Source of the DNA: Nitrospira sp. BO4
GTDB lineage: Bacteria; Nitrospirota; Nitrospiria; Nitrospirales; Nitrospiraceae
Assembly (NCBI GenBank): GCA_030144965.1
Contig: JAMPUU010000017.1
Coordinates: forward strand, 62,001 to 126,000
DNA length: 64,000 nt
Direction: 5' to 3'
The notes beneath the pieces were generated by a model. That model did no database searches, was not told where the DNA came from, and saw nothing but the letters and a program-made list of their open reading frames with translations. This document shows, one piece after another, positions 25,972 to 34,981 of the stretch (position 1 is the stretch's first letter; each line of letters starts with the position of its first letter). Both the position numbers and the translations under genes were made by a program.

Positions 25972-26034
25972 TCTCCTTGAACGAGGGGCTTCCTTTTTGG
26001 AGCGAATCGTTTTGGGAAGACCTACTCAGGGTGA

Positions 26035-26620
26035 GCGGGAATAGGTTTGCCGAAGCTGGCCACTGTCTCAATCGCGGTCTTCAAGTGGGTGGGGAGTGGT
26101 GAGCATAGCGACGAACCAGACCTGTGCTACTGTGCCGTAGCAATGCGGCGATGGGCCCTCGGAAAGGTATGTCGTAAAGAGTGCCAGGTCACACCTCAAG
26201 CTTGAGAGGGAATAAAGACTCGCGAATAGAGGTTAGGCTGATCCATCCGTGTAGCTGGATTCTCAGAGGGAAAGACCCACTTCCGTTGCTGCCACGGTTG
26301 GAACAATCTCAAGATCGCCATGGCTTCTTCAATAAAATGGGAGTACTGCACCTTGCCGGCCTTTGTCGGTGGCAAAGTCAGTTTACCTCGGTCTAAGTCT
26401 ACGTCGGCCAACTTCGCCCAGGATCCATATGGATGAGCCAGCTTGTCCAGCAAGGCAGATTCTTCCTCGCAAGTCAGAAATCTGGTCTGCTCACTCGATA
26501 CCTCGGGAAGGATTATACCGGCGAAGGGGCTTTTCTCAACATTTCAATTCCGAGCTGCCTTGTTGATGATTTGGCACATAAACTTCATGTAATGCACGAT
26601 GTTGTGAGCAGCGAACCTTC
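26035..26620 (-). pseudogene. decayed integrase related to integrase B
   Basis: The minus strand keeps YGSWAKLADVDLDRGKLTLP, PTKAGKVQYSHF, KWVFPSENPATRMDQPNLYS and further 3' pieces equivalent to the RRY...SPTHLKAAIETV end of integrase B. Several stops and frameshifts are present, and the segment holding the first catalytic Arg (LTGLRMGEQFGLKW) is deleted, so no recombinase can be made. It marks an older integration event now buried in the island. Confidence 0.8.
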
Positions 26621-26632
26621 CTATGATGAATA

Positions 26633-27631
26633 CTACCTGCTCAGAAGTGAGTCGATCATAGCCTGAAAATCAGATAACGGTCTTGCGCCGATTAATGGGC
26701 GCCCGTTAATAAAAAAGGTTGGGGTACTGGTCACTCCGAGTTTCAGCCCTTCTCGAAGGTCCTTTAATACCTCATCGCGATAGCGGTTTTCCTTCATGCA
26801 ACCGTCGAACGATGTCTGATGCAGTCCCAGTTCTTCAGCGAGAGCGGAGAAGTTCCAGCCGACTACCGAGGCCTGTCGAGTGAACAGAGCGTCATGATAT
26901 TCCCAAAACCGCTTCTGCTCGGCGGCACACTGGGCTGCTTGAGCAGCAAGCTGAGCCTGCTGATGATTTGGGCCTGGGAAATCGCGATAGACCAACTTCA
27001 ATTTGTTTGGATACTTGGCTAAGAGTTCTTTGAGGATGGGTACGCTACGTCTGCAATAGGGACACTCAAAGTCAGAAAACTCGATGATCGTTACTGGAGC
27101 TTCGGCGGCACCAATCCAGGGATCGTCATCGGCGCTGACATTCAGCACAGGGAGTTCTGGTTGAGGAAGATTCACATGGATCTTGGTATTTCGTCGTAAT
27201 TGAACCAACAGTGCCTGGCGAATTCTCGATAAATCCTCGGTGGTCTGCTTATTACGTCGGATTGGGCCAGGCAGATCGGCGAGTTTGACGATTGCTGCAG
27301 ATTCGCCTGCTTCCTCAATGAGATCAGGAATGGATATGCCCACTCGGGCGGCTTCGGCCGCAAGTAGCTCCTCTTCGATGAGGTGTTGTACCGACTCATT
27401 CAACAGCTTTGCCCGCTGCACTTCTAACTGGTACATAGGAAGAGCGACAGCCTGTTCAATGTCCGTCAGCGTGATAGAACGTGTTCCGATTGTGGCAACC
27501 ACCTGTGCTCTGTCTTTGGAAACCAAGGGCTTCGGGACGGGTACCGTTGAGCTGAAATGTCCTGTTATGAGCAGAAGTAGAGACAGACCTCCGATGCCGC
27601 CTACTATTCCTGCTAGTGATGAGATTTTCAC
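26633..27631 (-). CDS. DsbA-family thioredoxin with SurA-like N-terminal region
   Basis: This encodes 332 residues. An N-terminal anchor (VGGIGGLSLLLLITGH) is followed by ~100 residues like a SurA/PpiC chaperone arm (ATIGTRSITLTDIEQAV; ESVQHLIEEELLAAEA). From ~165 on is a thioredoxin/DSBA domain with EFSDFECPYCRRSVPIL (CPYC active site), VYRDFPGPNHQQA and a cis-Pro in VTSTPTFFINGRPL. It should oxidise or rearrange disulfides in the periplasm. Pilus secretins and minor pilins downstream are possible clients. Confidence 0.82.
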   Translation of the reverse strand: MKISSLAGIVGGIGGLSLLLLITGHFSSTVPVPKPLVSKDRAQVVATIGTRSITLTDIEQAVALPMYQLEVQRAKLLNESVQHLIEEELLAAEAARVGISIPDLIEEAGESAAIVKLADLPGPIRRNKQTTEDLSRIRQALLVQLRRNTKIHVNLPQPELPVLNVSADDDPWIGAAEAPVTIIEFSDFECPYCRRSVPILKELLAKYPNKLKLVYRDFPGPNHQQAQLAAQAAQCAAEQKRFWEYHDALFTRQASVVGWNFSALAEELGLHQTSFDGCMKENRYRDEVLKDLREGLKLGVTSTPTFFINGRPLIGARPLSDFQAMIDSLLSR

Positions 27632-27718
27632 TATTACCTCGTGGATGATCTTTTCAAGGTAGCAATACAGGATTAGAAATCCAGCAATTCCTGAGAACCA
27701 GAACCGAGTTAATGCGGC

Positions 27719-27877
27719 ATGACTATACTCACCTGGCAGATGGTGGTCGGCGCGCTCTGTGTGGGGGCCACGGGGGTCTTATCACTGTCCGACCAACGGT
27801 GCGATAGGAGCTGGGTTTCAGCACTACGGTCACAGGCTTTGGGAGCGTGGGTTCGTGTTTTCGTAATTCAAGAGTAA
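27719..27877 (+). CDS. possible small membrane peptide
   Basis: This is a 52-residue frame starting MTILTWQMVVGALCVGATGV with one hydrophobic span and a basic tail. No convincing ribosome site is seen, and no homologue is known to me. It is the only coding candidate in the first half of the 27,632-28,121 gap. Confidence 0.3.
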   Translation: MTILTWQMVVGALCVGATGVLSLSDQRCDRSWVSALRSQALGAWVRVFVIQE

Positions 27878-27915
27878 GGTAGGTTTCCCCTTCCAAAGCA
27901 GTACCCTATCCGTAT

Positions 27916-28101
27916 ATGCGGCCCCCTCCCAGCTTGGTATGGGCAGAAGACTGGATCCGTTTTAGCCTCAATCACTTGGGTCGTATTGAACAGACAACCA
28001 AAGAGGTGACGCTCCTAGGGCACCCAAACCTAACTGTGACACTTTTTAATCAAGAACGGATAGAAGAAGTAGCAACACGTGACACTGCCGAAGAGCTCTG
28101 A
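27916..28101 (+). CDS. small ORF upstream of the sigma-54 activator
   Basis: This encodes 61 residues (MRPPPSLVWAEDWIRFSLNH, then GRIEQTTKEVTLLGHPNLTV). It ends 20 bases before the activator gene on the same strand. It has an amphipathic pattern but no known domain. Co-transcription with the activator is the only support. Confidence 0.4.
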   Translation: MRPPPSLVWAEDWIRFSLNHLGRIEQTTKEVTLLGHPNLTVTLFNQERIEEVATRDTAEEL

Positions 28102-28121
28102 CACGAGGAGAGGACCTTAGT

Positions 28122-29123
28122 ATGTTTAAATGGGATGAAACTTTGATCGGGACCAGCAGGTGTTTTGTTCGTGTCAAAAGCATGATTCCGCTCATAAGCC
28201 GGTCCAAGTCGACAGTTTTGATCTCAGGAGAGACAGGGACAGGAAAGGAACTGTTTGCACGGGCGGTTCACTATTCGAGTGAGCGGAGAGGAAAACCATT
28301 CGTACCCGTGAATTGTGCGGCTTTGCCGGATCATCTGGTGGAAAACGAGTTGTTCGGTCACAGCAAGGGCGCGTTCACCGGCGCGCTCGTCGAAAAACAC
28401 GGGCTGTTTTACGAGGCGGATGGAGGGACCTTGTTCCTCGACGAAATCAATAGCCTCAATATGGTGGCTCAGAGCAAACTCTTGCGTGTGCTTCAGGATC
28501 AGGAGTTCAGACCACTGGGCTCCACTAAAAGTCGAGTGGTCGATGTGAAAATCGTGGCCGCGACAAACACGGACTTGCGGTACTTGGTTGAAGCTCACCA
28601 GTTCCGCGAAGACTTGTTCTATCGTTTGAATGTGTTATCCCTGGTGCTTCCTCCGCTGCGTGACAGAAGGGAAGATATCCCGGAGTTGGCCAGACAGTTT
28701 CTGAAGCACGCCGTTGGTGAATTTGCAAAGGGGGATGTTCAACTATCTGCCGATGCCATAAAGAAGCTGATGAACTATGCATGGCCGGGTAACGTAAGAG
28801 AGTTGCAAAGCGTAATACATCGAGCAACAGCGATGGCGAAGGGTGATGCACTTGAAGTTTCGGACCTTGACTTGCCTGATTATGAACCGTCTGGATCAGC
28901 CGCAATGTATGTGCCAGAGCAGATAGCCATCGATAAGTGTGGCTTTCAGGCTATGAAGGCGAAGATGATCGATGAGTTCGAGCGAACATACCTGCGCCAG
29001 CTTCTCACCGCGCATCAGGGGAATATTTCCAAAGCTGCACGAGCTGCACAAAAAGAGCGCCGTGCTTTCCAACGACTGCTCCATAGGCACGGTCTCGATC
29101 GTCGCGCGTTTTCTGCGGCCTAG
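28122..29123 (+). CDS. sigma-54-dependent activator without sensory domain
   Basis: This encodes 333 residues: an AAA+ domain from the very start (ETLIGTSRCFVRVK) with Walker A SGETGTGKELF, the sigma-54-contact loop GAFTGALVEKHG, Walker B DGGTLFLDEIN and the Arg-finger region FREDLFYRLNVL. The C-terminal ~50 residues are a Fis-type HTH (GNISKAARAAQKERRAFQRL). There is no receiver or GAF domain, as in PspF and FlhF-type regulators, so control must come from a partner protein or from expression level. Its place just upstream of the Tad locus suggests it may drive pilus genes, but I find no clear -24/-12 promoter before the pilin gene. Confidence 0.85.
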   Translation: MFKWDETLIGTSRCFVRVKSMIPLISRSKSTVLISGETGTGKELFARAVHYSSERRGKPFVPVNCAALPDHLVENELFGHSKGAFTGALVEKHGLFYEADGGTLFLDEINSLNMVAQSKLLRVLQDQEFRPLGSTKSRVVDVKIVAATNTDLRYLVEAHQFREDLFYRLNVLSLVLPPLRDRREDIPELARQFLKHAVGEFAKGDVQLSADAIKKLMNYAWPGNVRELQSVIHRATAMAKGDALEVSDLDLPDYEPSGSAAMYVPEQIAIDKCGFQAMKAKMIDEFERTYLRQLLTAHQGNISKAARAAQKERRAFQRLLHRHGLDRRAFSAA

Positions 29124-29256
29124 GGCTGATGAGTAACATCACGTTGCCTGAGGAGTGTTCGCCGCAGAAGAAATGATCAGGCCGCGTATCAATAAACATT
29201 TCGCGGTGATCCGTGAGACTTGCGCTAGGCATCGGGTTTGCTGTTGACCAGCGACT

Positions 29257-29574
29257 GTGGAAAGTCCGGATCAGTATCCAACTAGCAACAGTGTGGTGCG
29301 GCTCCTACTCCGGTATCTCCAATCGCATCCAGACGCGAAGGATACGGCTGAGGGGATCGAGCACTGGTGGCTTCGCGCGCACGGCGTTACTGTCGATCGA
29401 ATGGGTGTGAGAAAAGCTCTCAGTGATCTCGTCGCAAGGGGTTGGCTTATCCGGAGAGGAAGCATGTCTAAATGTCAGATCTATGGCTTGAACCCAGCAC
29501 GAAGAAGGGAACTGCAGCAGGTGTTGGAATCAAATATCGAAGACCTGCGATCAAATGGGCGATCAAGGGCATAG
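29257..29574 (+). CDS. winged-helix-like small protein
   Basis: This encodes 105 residues from GTG 29257. NSVVRLLLRYLQSHPDAKDT, VTVDRMGVRKALSDLVARGW and LIRRGSMSKCQIYGL read as a winged-helix DNA-binding domain. There is no upstream in-frame ATG and the ribosome site is weak. It is the last gene before the convergent TPR lipoprotein gene (10 bases apart). Its role is unknown. Confidence 0.55.
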   Translation: MESPDQYPTSNSVVRLLLRYLQSHPDAKDTAEGIEHWWLRAHGVTVDRMGVRKALSDLVARGWLIRRGSMSKCQIYGLNPARRRELQQVLESNIEDLRSNGRSRA

Positions 29575-29583
29575 GATGCCACT

Positions 29584-30588
29584 TTATGGACAGGAGCCCA
29601 CCTCGGACGCATTCGATGTAGCCGTTCCATTAGCGGCGTTAGGGATTGCTTGACGGGCAAGCCGAAGATTCTCCGAAGCCTTCTCATAGTATTGCGGACT
29701 GAGTTCGATGGCCTTCTCGAAGCAGACGACGGCTTTCTTGGTGTGGCCGACCCCGAGGAGGGCGACGCCGAGGTTGTTATAGGCGCGTGGTTCATCCGTC
29801 GCTTTTTTGAAGGTATTGAGTGCATCGACAAACCGGCGCCGATGGGTATAGGCGATCCCCAAGTTATTAAGGAGCTTAGCAGAGTTAGAACCGGCTGCGA
29901 TGGCCTGCTCATAAGCCTCGATGGCGGATTCGTAATTGCCGCTCAGGGCGTAAGCCAGACCAAGATTATTCAACACGCTCGGTTCGCGCGGTCGATAGGT
30001 TAGAGCTGCATGATAGGACGTAATGGCATCGATATGGAGTTTTTTCTGGTCATACAAGAGGCCGAGTAAGTTGTGAGATTGCCAGCTCGATGGATCAAGC
30101 GTGATGGCCTTCGTTAATGCCTTCTCGGATTCTGCCAACTTACCCTGGCGCAAGTAGATCTGCCCGACGCCCTCGTAAACCTGCGCAGAATTGGGCTCAC
30201 GCGTCTGTAGGTCTTGAAACTGCGTCAGGGCTTGATCGAGCAAGCCCTGTTGTAAAAGCATCTGTCCTAGCTTGAGGCGGACTGAGTTACGGGTGGGATC
30301 GGCCTTTAGCGCTTTGTCGTAGTGTAAACTCGCCAGCAGATAATTCCGAGTTTGCGCATCGAGATCTCCCTTGCGTTCATGCTCTTCCGCCGTCAGTTCA
30401 GGAGTCGTGGAAGTTGCCTCAGCCAAGTGTTCTTGTTGCTTCTTCTGCTCATCTACGAGCTTGCGATATTCCGCCATATCAGTAGCTGAAGTGATCTGAT
30501 CTTTGGCCCACCCGCAAGCGGTTAACGCCGAGGTTCCGACCACCAGCCCCATCGAGAGCCATAGTCTTCGAAGTTGTCTAGATATCAT
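29584..30588 (-). CDS. tadD: TPR lipoprotein, TadD-like
   Basis: This encodes 334 residues from ATG 30588 (GAGGAG upstream); the longer frame is noncoding. It has a lipoprotein signal ending LTAC, then a charged helix. From ~75 to 315 come about seven TPR units (NYLLASLHYDKALKADPTRN; VYEGVGQIYLRQGKLAESEK; LNNLGLAYALSGNYESAIEA). TadD-type TPR lipoproteins assist secretin assembly in Tad systems. Here it is divergent from the pilin gene and not inside the operon, so the name rests on family and context. Confidence 0.75.
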   Translation of the reverse strand: MISRQLRRLWLSMGLVVGTSALTACGWAKDQITSATDMAEYRKLVDEQKKQQEHLAEATSTTPELTAEEHERKGDLDAQTRNYLLASLHYDKALKADPTRNSVRLKLGQMLLQQGLLDQALTQFQDLQTREPNSAQVYEGVGQIYLRQGKLAESEKALTKAITLDPSSWQSHNLLGLLYDQKKLHIDAITSYHAALTYRPREPSVLNNLGLAYALSGNYESAIEAYEQAIAAGSNSAKLLNNLGIAYTHRRRFVDALNTFKKATDEPRAYNNLGVALLGVGHTKKAVVCFEKAIELSPQYYEKASENLRLARQAIPNAANGTATSNASEVGSCP

Positions 30589-31025
30589 CACTTTCAGCTC
30601 CTCTGATGTGAGTTGTGAGTGTACAGAGTCAGCATGCCGCGAGCCTGACCATTGGTCAAATAAAACCATTTTTCTGATTACGATCAGGGCAGCGGTCCCA
30701 GCTGAATCCGTGCCCTGCGGCGCCGAAGCCCTAGTTTCAGGCTGTTTGGCAATCTTAGTCTGAGGCGCGCGTGCCGCAGGTGATGTGAAGTCAACGGGTA
30801 TGTGCTGGAAAATCATCAAGTTTGGAGAGACACCAGATCTGGCCAGCCACTTGCTATGTACTGGACCCATGACATGCTGACTTGGCTGTGATCAGACGAG
30901 CAAGAAAAAGGAGGTGAAAACAGTTCTGAGAGACGCCACTGGTCGCACGCGAAGGAGCGGCAAGTCATAAAAACTGTCCTGGCTGCATTAAATTCAATCT
31001 TAAAAATCTAAGAAAGGGATTACCC
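30589..31025. promoter_or_regulatory. divergent control region of the Tad locus
   Basis: This 437-base gap separates the TPR lipoprotein gene and the pilin gene. A perfect ribosome site AAGGAGGTGA near 30,910 is followed only by a 17-codon frame, perhaps a leader peptide. I do not see a convincing sigma-54 or sigma-70 promoter, terminator or riboswitch. Confidence 0.35.
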
Positions 31026-31193
31026 ATGTTGAACGTCATTCGTCAGTTTGTGAAGGAAGAAGAAGGCGCCTCTGCAGCGGAATATGCCATCCTGCTGGGG
31101 TTGATCGCGCTCGGAATGGTTGCTGGTACCACGTTGTTGGGTAACGCCATCGGCACGTCTCTCACCAATGCCGCAGGCATTGTTGCGAGCTAA
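31026..31193 (+). CDS. flp: Flp-type pilin
   Basis: This 55-residue prepilin starts MLNVIRQFVKEEEG, with the prepilin peptidase cut after Gly14. The mature N-terminus is ASAAEYAILLGLIALGMVAG, containing the Flp signature E-Y at mature positions 5-6. It is too short for standard ORF filters. It is the major subunit of the Tad pilus and is followed immediately by its peptidase gene. Confidence 0.92.
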   Translation: MLNVIRQFVKEEEGASAAEYAILLGLIALGMVAGTTLLGNAIGTSLTNAAGIVAS

Positions 31194-31318
31194 GTACACC
31201 TATGCGGCTTCGGGGCGGTTGGCCCATGCGTGGGCCAGCCGGTCTCCGGCAAGACACTTGAGCCGGCGGGACGTGAAGGCATGAAGCGAGTTTGGCAAGT
31301 GAGGACGACCGCGGAGGC

Positions 31319-31849
31319 ATGACCTTGGAACTATCGATCATTATCCTCTTGTTGGCTACAGTGCTCGGCACGGCGATCGTGACGGATCTTCGATCCTGCC
31401 GCATTCCGAACTGGCTCACCTTTCCGGCAATGGGCCTTGGCATTTTCATTCAGGCCTGGATCGGTGGTCTAACCGGTGCCCTATCCAGCTTGGCCGGCCT
31501 TGGCCTGGGAATGGGACTGTTCTTCCTGCTGTATCTCAGTAAGGCGCTTGGAGCAGGAGATGTGAAATTAATGGCGGCTATTGGTGCGATGCTCGGTCCC
31601 TCTGCTGTCCTCTCCATTGTTGCGCTCTCCATGATGGTGGGTAGTGTCTATGCGTTGGGTGCCATGGGCTATCAATGGGGCCTCACCGCAACATCCAGGA
31701 AATTAGCGTGTGCGACCTACGGAACGGTGATGACCGGCGGAGCGACTGGGGTGAGGGAGTTACAGTTGCCGTTTAAATTGCGGTATGGACTGGCGATCGC
31801 CGTTGGTACCCTACTGTTTCTCGGGGGAGTCCGACCGTTTGGGGGGTAG
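31319..31849 (+). CDS. cpaA: prepilin peptidase CpaA/TadV
   Basis: This encodes 176 residues from ATG 31319. It has six hydrophobic segments with the two catalytic Asp motifs: TDLRSCRIPN near the first loop and GAGDVKLMAAIGAMLG. It lacks the methylase domain of type IV PilD, as expected for TadV. It cleaves and matures Flp and the TadE/G pseudopilins. Confidence 0.9.
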   Translation: MTLELSIIILLLATVLGTAIVTDLRSCRIPNWLTFPAMGLGIFIQAWIGGLTGALSSLAGLGLGMGLFFLLYLSKALGAGDVKLMAAIGAMLGPSAVLSIVALSMMVGSVYALGAMGYQWGLTATSRKLACATYGTVMTGGATGVRELQLPFKLRYGLAIAVGTLLFLGGVRPFGG

Positions 31850-31973
31850 GCATAGCGCGGGACTGCGCTATGGTTGACCAAGTAACTACTCGTTGGTCCC
31901 ATGCGCGAGAGTAACCTATGAACAGGGCACAAACCAGAAATCACATGGGTGGGATTGAAGAGGAGGATGGGCA

Positions 31974-32795
31974 ATGAAACGGTATCGGCCTCTGGCGTTT
32001 TTCGGATTGTCGGTCGTCTTTGGCATCATCACGAGTGTTCTCGTATTTTCCTGGCTCCAAAACGAGAAGAACCGGTTGATGGCCGCTCCATTGCCTACGA
32101 GTGCGAATATCCAAGTGGTGATGGCCAATGCCGATATCGCGTGGGGAACTAAGCTCACACCCGAGATGGTCATGCTGCAGGAGGTGCCACCCGGTGTGAT
32201 TCCGGAAGGACACTTTACAACCGTCGAGGCGGTCAAAGACCGGGTGCTCCTGGCGAATGTGAAGCGGAATGAGCTGCTCATGGAATCGAAATTGGCTCCC
32301 GTCGGGACGAGCGGAGGAGTTGCAGCCGTGACCGACGTGAATATGCGGGCCATGTCAGTGAAGGTCGATGATGTGATCGGAGTTGCCGGGTTTATCAAGC
32401 CGGCTGATCGAGTCGATGTCATGGTGACCATTGAACTGGTTCCAGGGAAACCGGAGCAGACTGTGTCCAAGACGATTTTAGAGAATGTGAAGGTATTGGC
32501 CGCTGGCACGCAGATGGAACGGAAGGGGAAAGACGAAGAGCCGGTGCAGGTGCAAGTCATCACGGTCGAAGTGGACGTAGACGACGCGGAGAAGCTGGCA
32601 TTGGCGTCGACCCAGGGGAAATTGCGGCTGGCACTTCGGAATTCCCTCAACAGCGAAAAAGTGATGACCAAAGGGGCAAAGGTCGGATCGTTGTTAAGTT
32701 CATATCGTCCCAAGGCGGCTGTGACTGATAACGGCGAAGGCGGTTTTCGGGTCGAGATCATCAAGGGTGATGTCCGTAAGGAAATAATGTTTTAG
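31974..32795 (+). CDS. cpaB: pilus assembly protein CpaB/RcpC
   Basis: This encodes 273 residues: an N-terminal anchor (LAFFGLSVVFGIITSVLVF), a SAF domain (IQVVMANADIAWGTKLTPEM; VLLANVKRNELLMESKL) and the RcpC domain (MRAMSVKVDDVIGVAGFIKP, DRVDVMVTIE). It is a periplasmic partner of the Tad secretin. GAGGA precedes ATG 31974. Confidence 0.9.
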   Translation: MKRYRPLAFFGLSVVFGIITSVLVFSWLQNEKNRLMAAPLPTSANIQVVMANADIAWGTKLTPEMVMLQEVPPGVIPEGHFTTVEAVKDRVLLANVKRNELLMESKLAPVGTSGGVAAVTDVNMRAMSVKVDDVIGVAGFIKPADRVDVMVTIELVPGKPEQTVSKTILENVKVLAAGTQMERKGKDEEPVQVQVITVEVDVDDAEKLALASTQGKLRLALRNSLNSEKVMTKGAKVGSLLSSYRPKAAVTDNGEGGFRVEIIKGDVRKEIMF

Positions 32796-32814
32796 AGATT
32801 GAGGGAGGCGCGCA

Positions 32815-33447
32815 ATGTTGCTTAGACAGGATCGATCACGCGTTCATGGACGGTGGGTAGTGGCTCTGGTCTGCGGCGGGATGCTGCTGGCAGGGCCATT
32901 GACTGCCATGGCAAAGAGTAGCGACATCCAGCTGGTATCTCTCTCAAAAGATTCTCAGCAGCTCAGCCTGGTGGTGGGCAAGTCGACGGTGGTCACCATG
33001 CCCGTGCCCATCAAGCGGGCGTCCCTGGCGGATCCGCATATTGCCGACGCGATGGTACTGAGCCCAAAGCAGATTTATGTGACCGGCAAGGGATACGGCA
33101 CGACCAATCTAACCCTGTGGGGGAAGGATGACCAAGTGCTTGCTATACTTGACCTAGACGTCGGGGTGGATCTTGTCCGATTCAAACAGCAATTGGCCGA
33201 ATTGCTGCCAGATGAAACCAATATTCGCATGAGGGGTGCGCATGACCATGTGACGCTGTTCGGGACTGTGTCGAGCGAGGCGCGTCTCAGTCAGATTCTG
33301 GCGGTGGCTGAAGCTTATGCCCCAAAGAAAGTCCTGAATTTTCTCAAGATCTATCCCGAGCCGCCTGGAAGCAAGGGGCATCCTGATGTCCAGACGGTTA
33401 CGATTGAAGTGATCAAGGGGACGTCGGTGAATTCGGTGAAGTTCTAA
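32815..33447 (+). CDS. CpaC N-terminal-domain protein without secretin domain
   Basis: This encodes 210 residues: signal peptide, then the pilus-assembly N-terminal domain (VVGKSTVVTMPVPIKRASLA, VLSPKQIYVTGKGYGTTNLT) and a BON-like domain (RMRGAHDHVTLFGTVSSEAR). It ends where the secretin domain should begin. It aligns closely with residues ~35-180 of the full CpaC encoded next, so it is a partial tandem duplication kept as a separate gene. It could form an extra periplasmic ring below the secretin. Confidence 0.85.
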   Translation: MLLRQDRSRVHGRWVVALVCGGMLLAGPLTAMAKSSDIQLVSLSKDSQQLSLVVGKSTVVTMPVPIKRASLADPHIADAMVLSPKQIYVTGKGYGTTNLTLWGKDDQVLAILDLDVGVDLVRFKQQLAELLPDETNIRMRGAHDHVTLFGTVSSEARLSQILAVAEAYAPKKVLNFLKIYPEPPGSKGHPDVQTVTIEVIKGTSVNSVKF

Positions 33448-33481
33448 CGTGTCGGGCAGTTGGCAAGAAGGCGGGAGGAAT

Positions 33482-34936
33482 ATGACGATGAGATTACGAA
33501 ATGCGATCACGATTCTGAGCTGTGCCGTCACGATCTTGGCCGGGTCCCAGGCGTTTGGGGAAGCTACGGTTCAGGGCGCCGGAGAGAATCGCGACGTCCA
33601 AAAACTTGAATTGACCGTGGGCAAGTCAAAGGTGTTGGACCTGCCCGTAGCGATCAAACGAGCCTCATTGGCCAATCCCGAGGTGGCGGATACGGTGGTC
33701 CTCTCGCCCACCCAGATCTATGTGACGGGAAAGACCACAGGGGTGACGAACGTGACGCTCTGGAACGAGAGCGGCAAGATGATGGGCATGTATGACGTGG
33801 TGATCGCCCCGGATGTGACGCGCCTCAAAGAGAATCTGCATAAGACCTTGCCGGATGAACACGGCATTCTGGTTACGTCTGATCACGACCACATTACGCT
33901 CTTGGGCACGGCCTCCAATACCAACAACTTGAACCTGGCCTTGAGCATGGCGGAGGCCTATGCTCCGAAGAAGGTCGTGAATGCCATGCAAGTGGGCGGC
34001 GTGCAGCAAGTCATGTTGGAAGTCCGCGTGGCCGAGATGAGCCGAGAGTTGATCAAACGGCTCGGGTTGAATTTTACCGGCTTCGGGAACGACTACTTTG
34101 GCCTCTCCATTTTGGGCAACCTGACAAGGCTTGCCACTCTGTCTCATCCCATCGGTCAGACAGCTACCGCGACCCTCGAGGCGACGCAATTGATCCAGGG
34201 CGCGTTTGGATTCAACGCCGCGAGTACCTCGTGGACGGGATTTGTGGATGCGCTCAAAGAAGAAAATGCGCTGAAAGTGTTGGCCAAACCGACGTTGGTG
34301 GCGTTGAGCGGACAGGAAGCCGCGTTTCTGGCCGGGGGAGAATTCCCAATTCCGGTGCCGCAAGCCTTCGGTTTGATCACCGTCCAGTTTAAGAAATTCG
34401 GTGTCGGATTGGTCTTTACGCCGAATGTCTTGAACAGCAAGCACATCAGCCTCAACGTGGCGCCTGAGGTGTCAGAGCTGGACTTCTCCAACGCCCTCCG
34501 GCTGCAAGGCTTTATTGTCCCCGCTATTACCACGAGGCGGGCGACGACCACGATCGAATTGGCCGATGGACAGAGCTTTGCCATCGGGGGGTTGTTGCGC
34601 GACAACGTCAGGGAGTCGATGAAAAAGGTTCCGTTCCTAGGCGAACTGCCAATTCTCGGTGCCCTGTTCCGCAGCAGTTCGTTCCAGAAGAATGAGACAG
34701 AATTGGTGATCATTGTGACTCCCCATTTGGTCAAGCCGCTCGATATGAATGCACAGACGCTGCCCACTGACTACTATGTGGAACCGAACGACTTCGAGTA
34801 CTACTTGATGGGATTTCCCGAAAAGAGCGGCCATGGCGGCAAGGCAGGTCAGCGGTCGCCTGCGGCTGAAATGCTATCCAACCGCATCAGCATGGGCACT
34901 GCGATGGAGGGTCGCGTCGGGCATCTGATGCCGTAA
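33482..34936 (+). CDS. cpaC: secretin CpaC/RcpA
   Basis: This encodes 484 residues from ATG 33482 (GCGGGAGGAA upstream). It has a signal peptide, the pilus-assembly N-domain (VGKSKVLDLPVAIKRASLAN), a BON-like domain, then the type II/III secretin domain (VMLEVRVAEMSRELIKRLGL; LKVLAKPTLVALSGQEAAFL; VPFLGELPILGALFRS; ELVIIVTPHLVKP). It forms the outer-membrane channel of the Tad pilus. Confidence 0.93.
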   Translation: MTMRLRNAITILSCAVTILAGSQAFGEATVQGAGENRDVQKLELTVGKSKVLDLPVAIKRASLANPEVADTVVLSPTQIYVTGKTTGVTNVTLWNESGKMMGMYDVVIAPDVTRLKENLHKTLPDEHGILVTSDHDHITLLGTASNTNNLNLALSMAEAYAPKKVVNAMQVGGVQQVMLEVRVAEMSRELIKRLGLNFTGFGNDYFGLSILGNLTRLATLSHPIGQTATATLEATQLIQGAFGFNAASTSWTGFVDALKEENALKVLAKPTLVALSGQEAAFLAGGEFPIPVPQAFGLITVQFKKFGVGLVFTPNVLNSKHISLNVAPEVSELDFSNALRLQGFIVPAITTRRATTTIELADGQSFAIGGLLRDNVRESMKKVPFLGELPILGALFRSSSFQKNETELVIIVTPHLVKPLDMNAQTLPTDYYVEPNDFEYYLMGFPEKSGHGGKAGQRSPAAEMLSNRISMGTAMEGRVGHLMP

Positions 34937-34981
34937 TGATAGGCCTCATCACGATAGATTGAAATGAAGAAGGAGAGAACC

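Noticed and set aside
30589-30870. N-terminal extension of the TPR lipoprotein
   Set aside because: The lipoprotein signal begins at ATG 30588 behind GAGGAG; upstream translation has no coding character.
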